Below are positions 5,750-6,912 of a stretch of 6,912 nt of DNA, piece after piece. The number at the start of each line of letters is the position of its first letter. Positions within the stretch are counted from its first letter, which is position 1. Below the pieces are notes generated by a model, which was not told the origin of the DNA, ran no database searches, and saw only the letters and a list, made by a program, of their open reading frames with translations. The DNA comes from Acidimicrobiaceae bacterium (GTDB taxonomy: Bacteria > Actinomycetota > Acidimicrobiia > Acidimicrobiales > Ilumatobacteraceae). Position numbers and translations under genes: made by a program. The stretch spans positions 4,667 through 11,578 of the forward strand of contig PBWL01000062.1 in the NCBI GenBank assembly GCA_002727235.1, read 5' to 3'.

Positions 5750-6631
5750 TTAGCTGTTTCGAGTGGTTCGAATTGCGGGCATCCAACGTTGCCCAGCGGT
5801 GTCGTTGACACGCTGGAGAATCGCTGATTGATGAACTTCTATCGCCTCACAGAAGCGACGCGCGGAATCTGCTCCAACTGCTTTCCACGCAGGTGAGGTG
5901 AGTTCATCTGTCTGTTGTTCAATTGCGTGGCGGGCCGCCCGTCCCTCATCGGTGATCTCTCGCTGAAAAGCCAAGCCTTTTTGGGAGAGTCGTTCCCAGC
6001 CGTGGGCGATTGCATCATCACCCCAGCCACGACTGCGGGCAATCCATTCCTCACCGCCATACTCGTCGCGATCGACCATCGCTGAATGAAGCAGCCCAAC
6101 CTCGACAGCATTTAGATCGTGCGCAGCACAGACTGCCCAATGCACATCACCCCTTAACTCGCGTAAACAGTTTGCGGCTCGCCACGCGGAGAGTACGGGA
6201 TCAGATGGTCGTGGCTCTGCCCGATGCGCGGCAAACAGCGGCCTGAACTCGCCGCCGACTGCATCGACCCCCCTCCAAAGATCGGAGGAAAGAGGCGCAA
6301 GGTCAGCTGCAAGCCCGGGAGCAACCTCGTCTAATCCGGTGGCAACTGATGCATCGAGCACCCGCATGGTCTCTTCGGAACTTGTTACTGAACGCACAAG
6401 GTTCAGCACTACCTCTATGACATCGGGGTGGATGGAGTAGGTCGTTGCGGCGACCGCAGCCGGACTCATGTCACCAAGGGGAGCCACCCGCCATGCAATT
6501 AGCCAACCGGAGCCATTTGGAACCCCAAGTTCTTCGAAACGGGCGATTGCAGCGGGATCCCACATCAACCACGCAACGAGGTGGTGCCCTGCTCGACCGG
6601 CACGGGCCGTGAGTTCACTCCAGTTCGTCAT
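5750..6631 (-). CDS. SCO6745 family protein
   Basis: Soluble protein of the actinobacterial family named after Streptomyces SCO6745, often described as having a helix-turn-helix-like (MarR-like) region; its true function is not established. It has 293 residues, normal for the family. Family features in order are the N-terminal helix region with MWDPAAIARFEELGV (23-37), RVAPLGDMSPAAVAATTY (48-65) followed by SIHPDVIE, WRAANCLRELRGDVHWA (150-166), VEVGLLHSAMVDRDEYGGEE (177-196) and RSRGWGDDA, then the winged-helix-like GWERLSQKGLAFQREITDEG (211-230), where LSQKGL...ITDEG resembles a MarR-type recognition helix and wing. The ATG overlaps the stop of the upstream DJ-1-like gene in ATGA (6628-6631), indicating translational coupling. 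The next gene downstream is the carotenoid oxygenase after 61 bases. A regulator or an enzyme of the pathway are both possible. Confidence 0.86.
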   Translation of the reverse strand: MTNWSELTARAGRAGHHLVAWLMWDPAAIARFEELGVPNGSGWLIAWRVAPLGDMSPAAVAATTYSIHPDVIEVVLNLVRSVTSSEETMRVLDASVATGLDEVAPGLAADLAPLSSDLWRGVDAVGGEFRPLFAAHRAEPRPSDPVLSAWRAANCLRELRGDVHWAVCAAHDLNAVEVGLLHSAMVDRDEYGGEEWIARSRGWGDDAIAHGWERLSQKGLAFQREITDEGRAARHAIEQQTDELTSPAWKAVGADSARRFCEAIEVHQSAILQRVNDTAGQRWMPAIRTTRNS

Positions 6632-6912
6632 CCGATTGCGTCAAGCATGAGGTGAGCCACCTTTTCTGCAGCATTCTGGTTCTGGCCGGTAACGATGTTT
6701 CCATCAACGACCCAGTGGTTCGCAAGGAAGTCACGGCGACGGTGTGTGCTTTCAAAGATCGCTCCGGCAGTACGTAATTCGCGTTCGGGATGTTGGGGTG
6801 TTGAAGTAATCCCAAGCTCTTGCACCTGTTTGTCGGTAACTGCGGTTAGCCGGCGGCCCGCAACAAGAGGGGACCCATCGGGATTCTTCGCCTGCAAAAA
6901 CCCGAGTGGTCC
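6628..6912 (-). CDS. DJ-1/PfpI (class I glutamine amidotransferase-like) protein, C-terminal part
   Basis: Only the last 94 residues are in the window; the frame is open through the right edge, so the gene continues beyond 6912. The family includes Hsp31-like chaperones, deglycase/glyoxalase III-type enzymes and PfpI proteases, using a Cys in a nucleophile elbow. The visible part begins GPLGFLQAKNPDGSPLVAGR and goes on with RLTAVTDKQVQELGI, a helix EREL, and the closing HWVVDGNIVTGQNQNAAEKV, all typical of the C-terminal half. By family pattern the first visible Gly-Pro should directly follow the elbow motif (Cys-His-Gly-Pro or similar), so the catalytic Cys is probably just outside the window and its presence cannot be verified. 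The TGA stop at 6628-6630 overlaps the ATG of the SCO6745 gene. A TTG at 6895-6897 is an internal codon, not a start. Stress protection against reactive aldehydes is a plausible family role. Confidence 0.87.
   Translation of the reverse strand, partial: GPLGFLQAKNPDGSPLVAGRRLTAVTDKQVQELGITSTPQHPERELRTAGAIFESTHRRRDFLANHWVVDGNIVTGQNQNAAEKVAHLMLDAIG

Noticed and set aside
5689..5811. N-terminal extension of the carotenoid oxygenase to GTG 5811
   Set aside because: Would overlap the SCO6745 gene by 62 bases and adds 41 residues with no family resemblance; ATG 5688 gives the usual N-terminus.
1..6912. CRISPR array, tRNA/rRNA, transposase, toxin-antitoxin or anti-phage system
   Set aside because: No spaced repeats, RNA gene signatures, transposase motifs or known defence domains were seen on either strand.

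Overview
This window reads as chromosomal DNA from a moderately GC-rich actinomycete, possibly of the marine or freshwater Acidimicrobiia type. The lineage is inferred from gene content: a PPOX-class (probably F420-linked) small oxidoreductase, a SCO6745-family protein, an actinobacterial-looking VOC protein and a DUF2071 protein. Several genes start at GTG or have no clear Shine-Dalgarno site. No rRNA, tRNA, IS element, CRISPR array or phage module is visible.

Layout from left to right. (1) 1-510 (+) is the C-terminal half of a major facilitator transporter, cut by the left edge. (2) 511-977 holds no firmly assignable gene. It carries a small frame (640-915) encoding a Cys-Cys-Cys-His zinc knuckle, a short palindrome, and a loose inverted repeat near its two ends. 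(3) 978-1487 (+) is a VOC/glyoxalase-fold protein. It converges on 1502-1939 (-), a PPOX-class flavin/F420 oxidoreductase. (4) That gene diverges from 1953-3029 (+), a protein of up to 358 aa that I do not recognise. This in turn converges on 3071-3433 (-), a 120-aa CxxC protein. (5) The CxxC gene diverges from 3547-4305 (+), a DUF2071/YqjF-like protein. (6) From the right edge leftwards on the minus strand runs an apparent operon: the end of a DJ-1/PfpI-type glutamine-amidotransferase-fold protein (6628-6912), a SCO6745-family protein (5750-6631, 4-bp start/stop overlap) and a carotenoid cleavage-type oxygenase (4318-5688) with all four iron-binding histidines.

The genes look like small stand-alone oxidoreductase and stress or secondary-metabolism functions, packed tightly and alternating in strand, rather than one dedicated pathway. 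The only clear operon is DJ-1-like / SCO6745-family / carotenoid oxygenase. Apocarotenoid aldehyde formation next to a DJ-1-fold protein is suggestive, but a functional link is inference. I found no convincing sign of a novel defence or mobile system. The least explained parts are the zinc-knuckle region (511-977), the orphan protein at 1953-3029 and the CxxC protein at 3071-3433.
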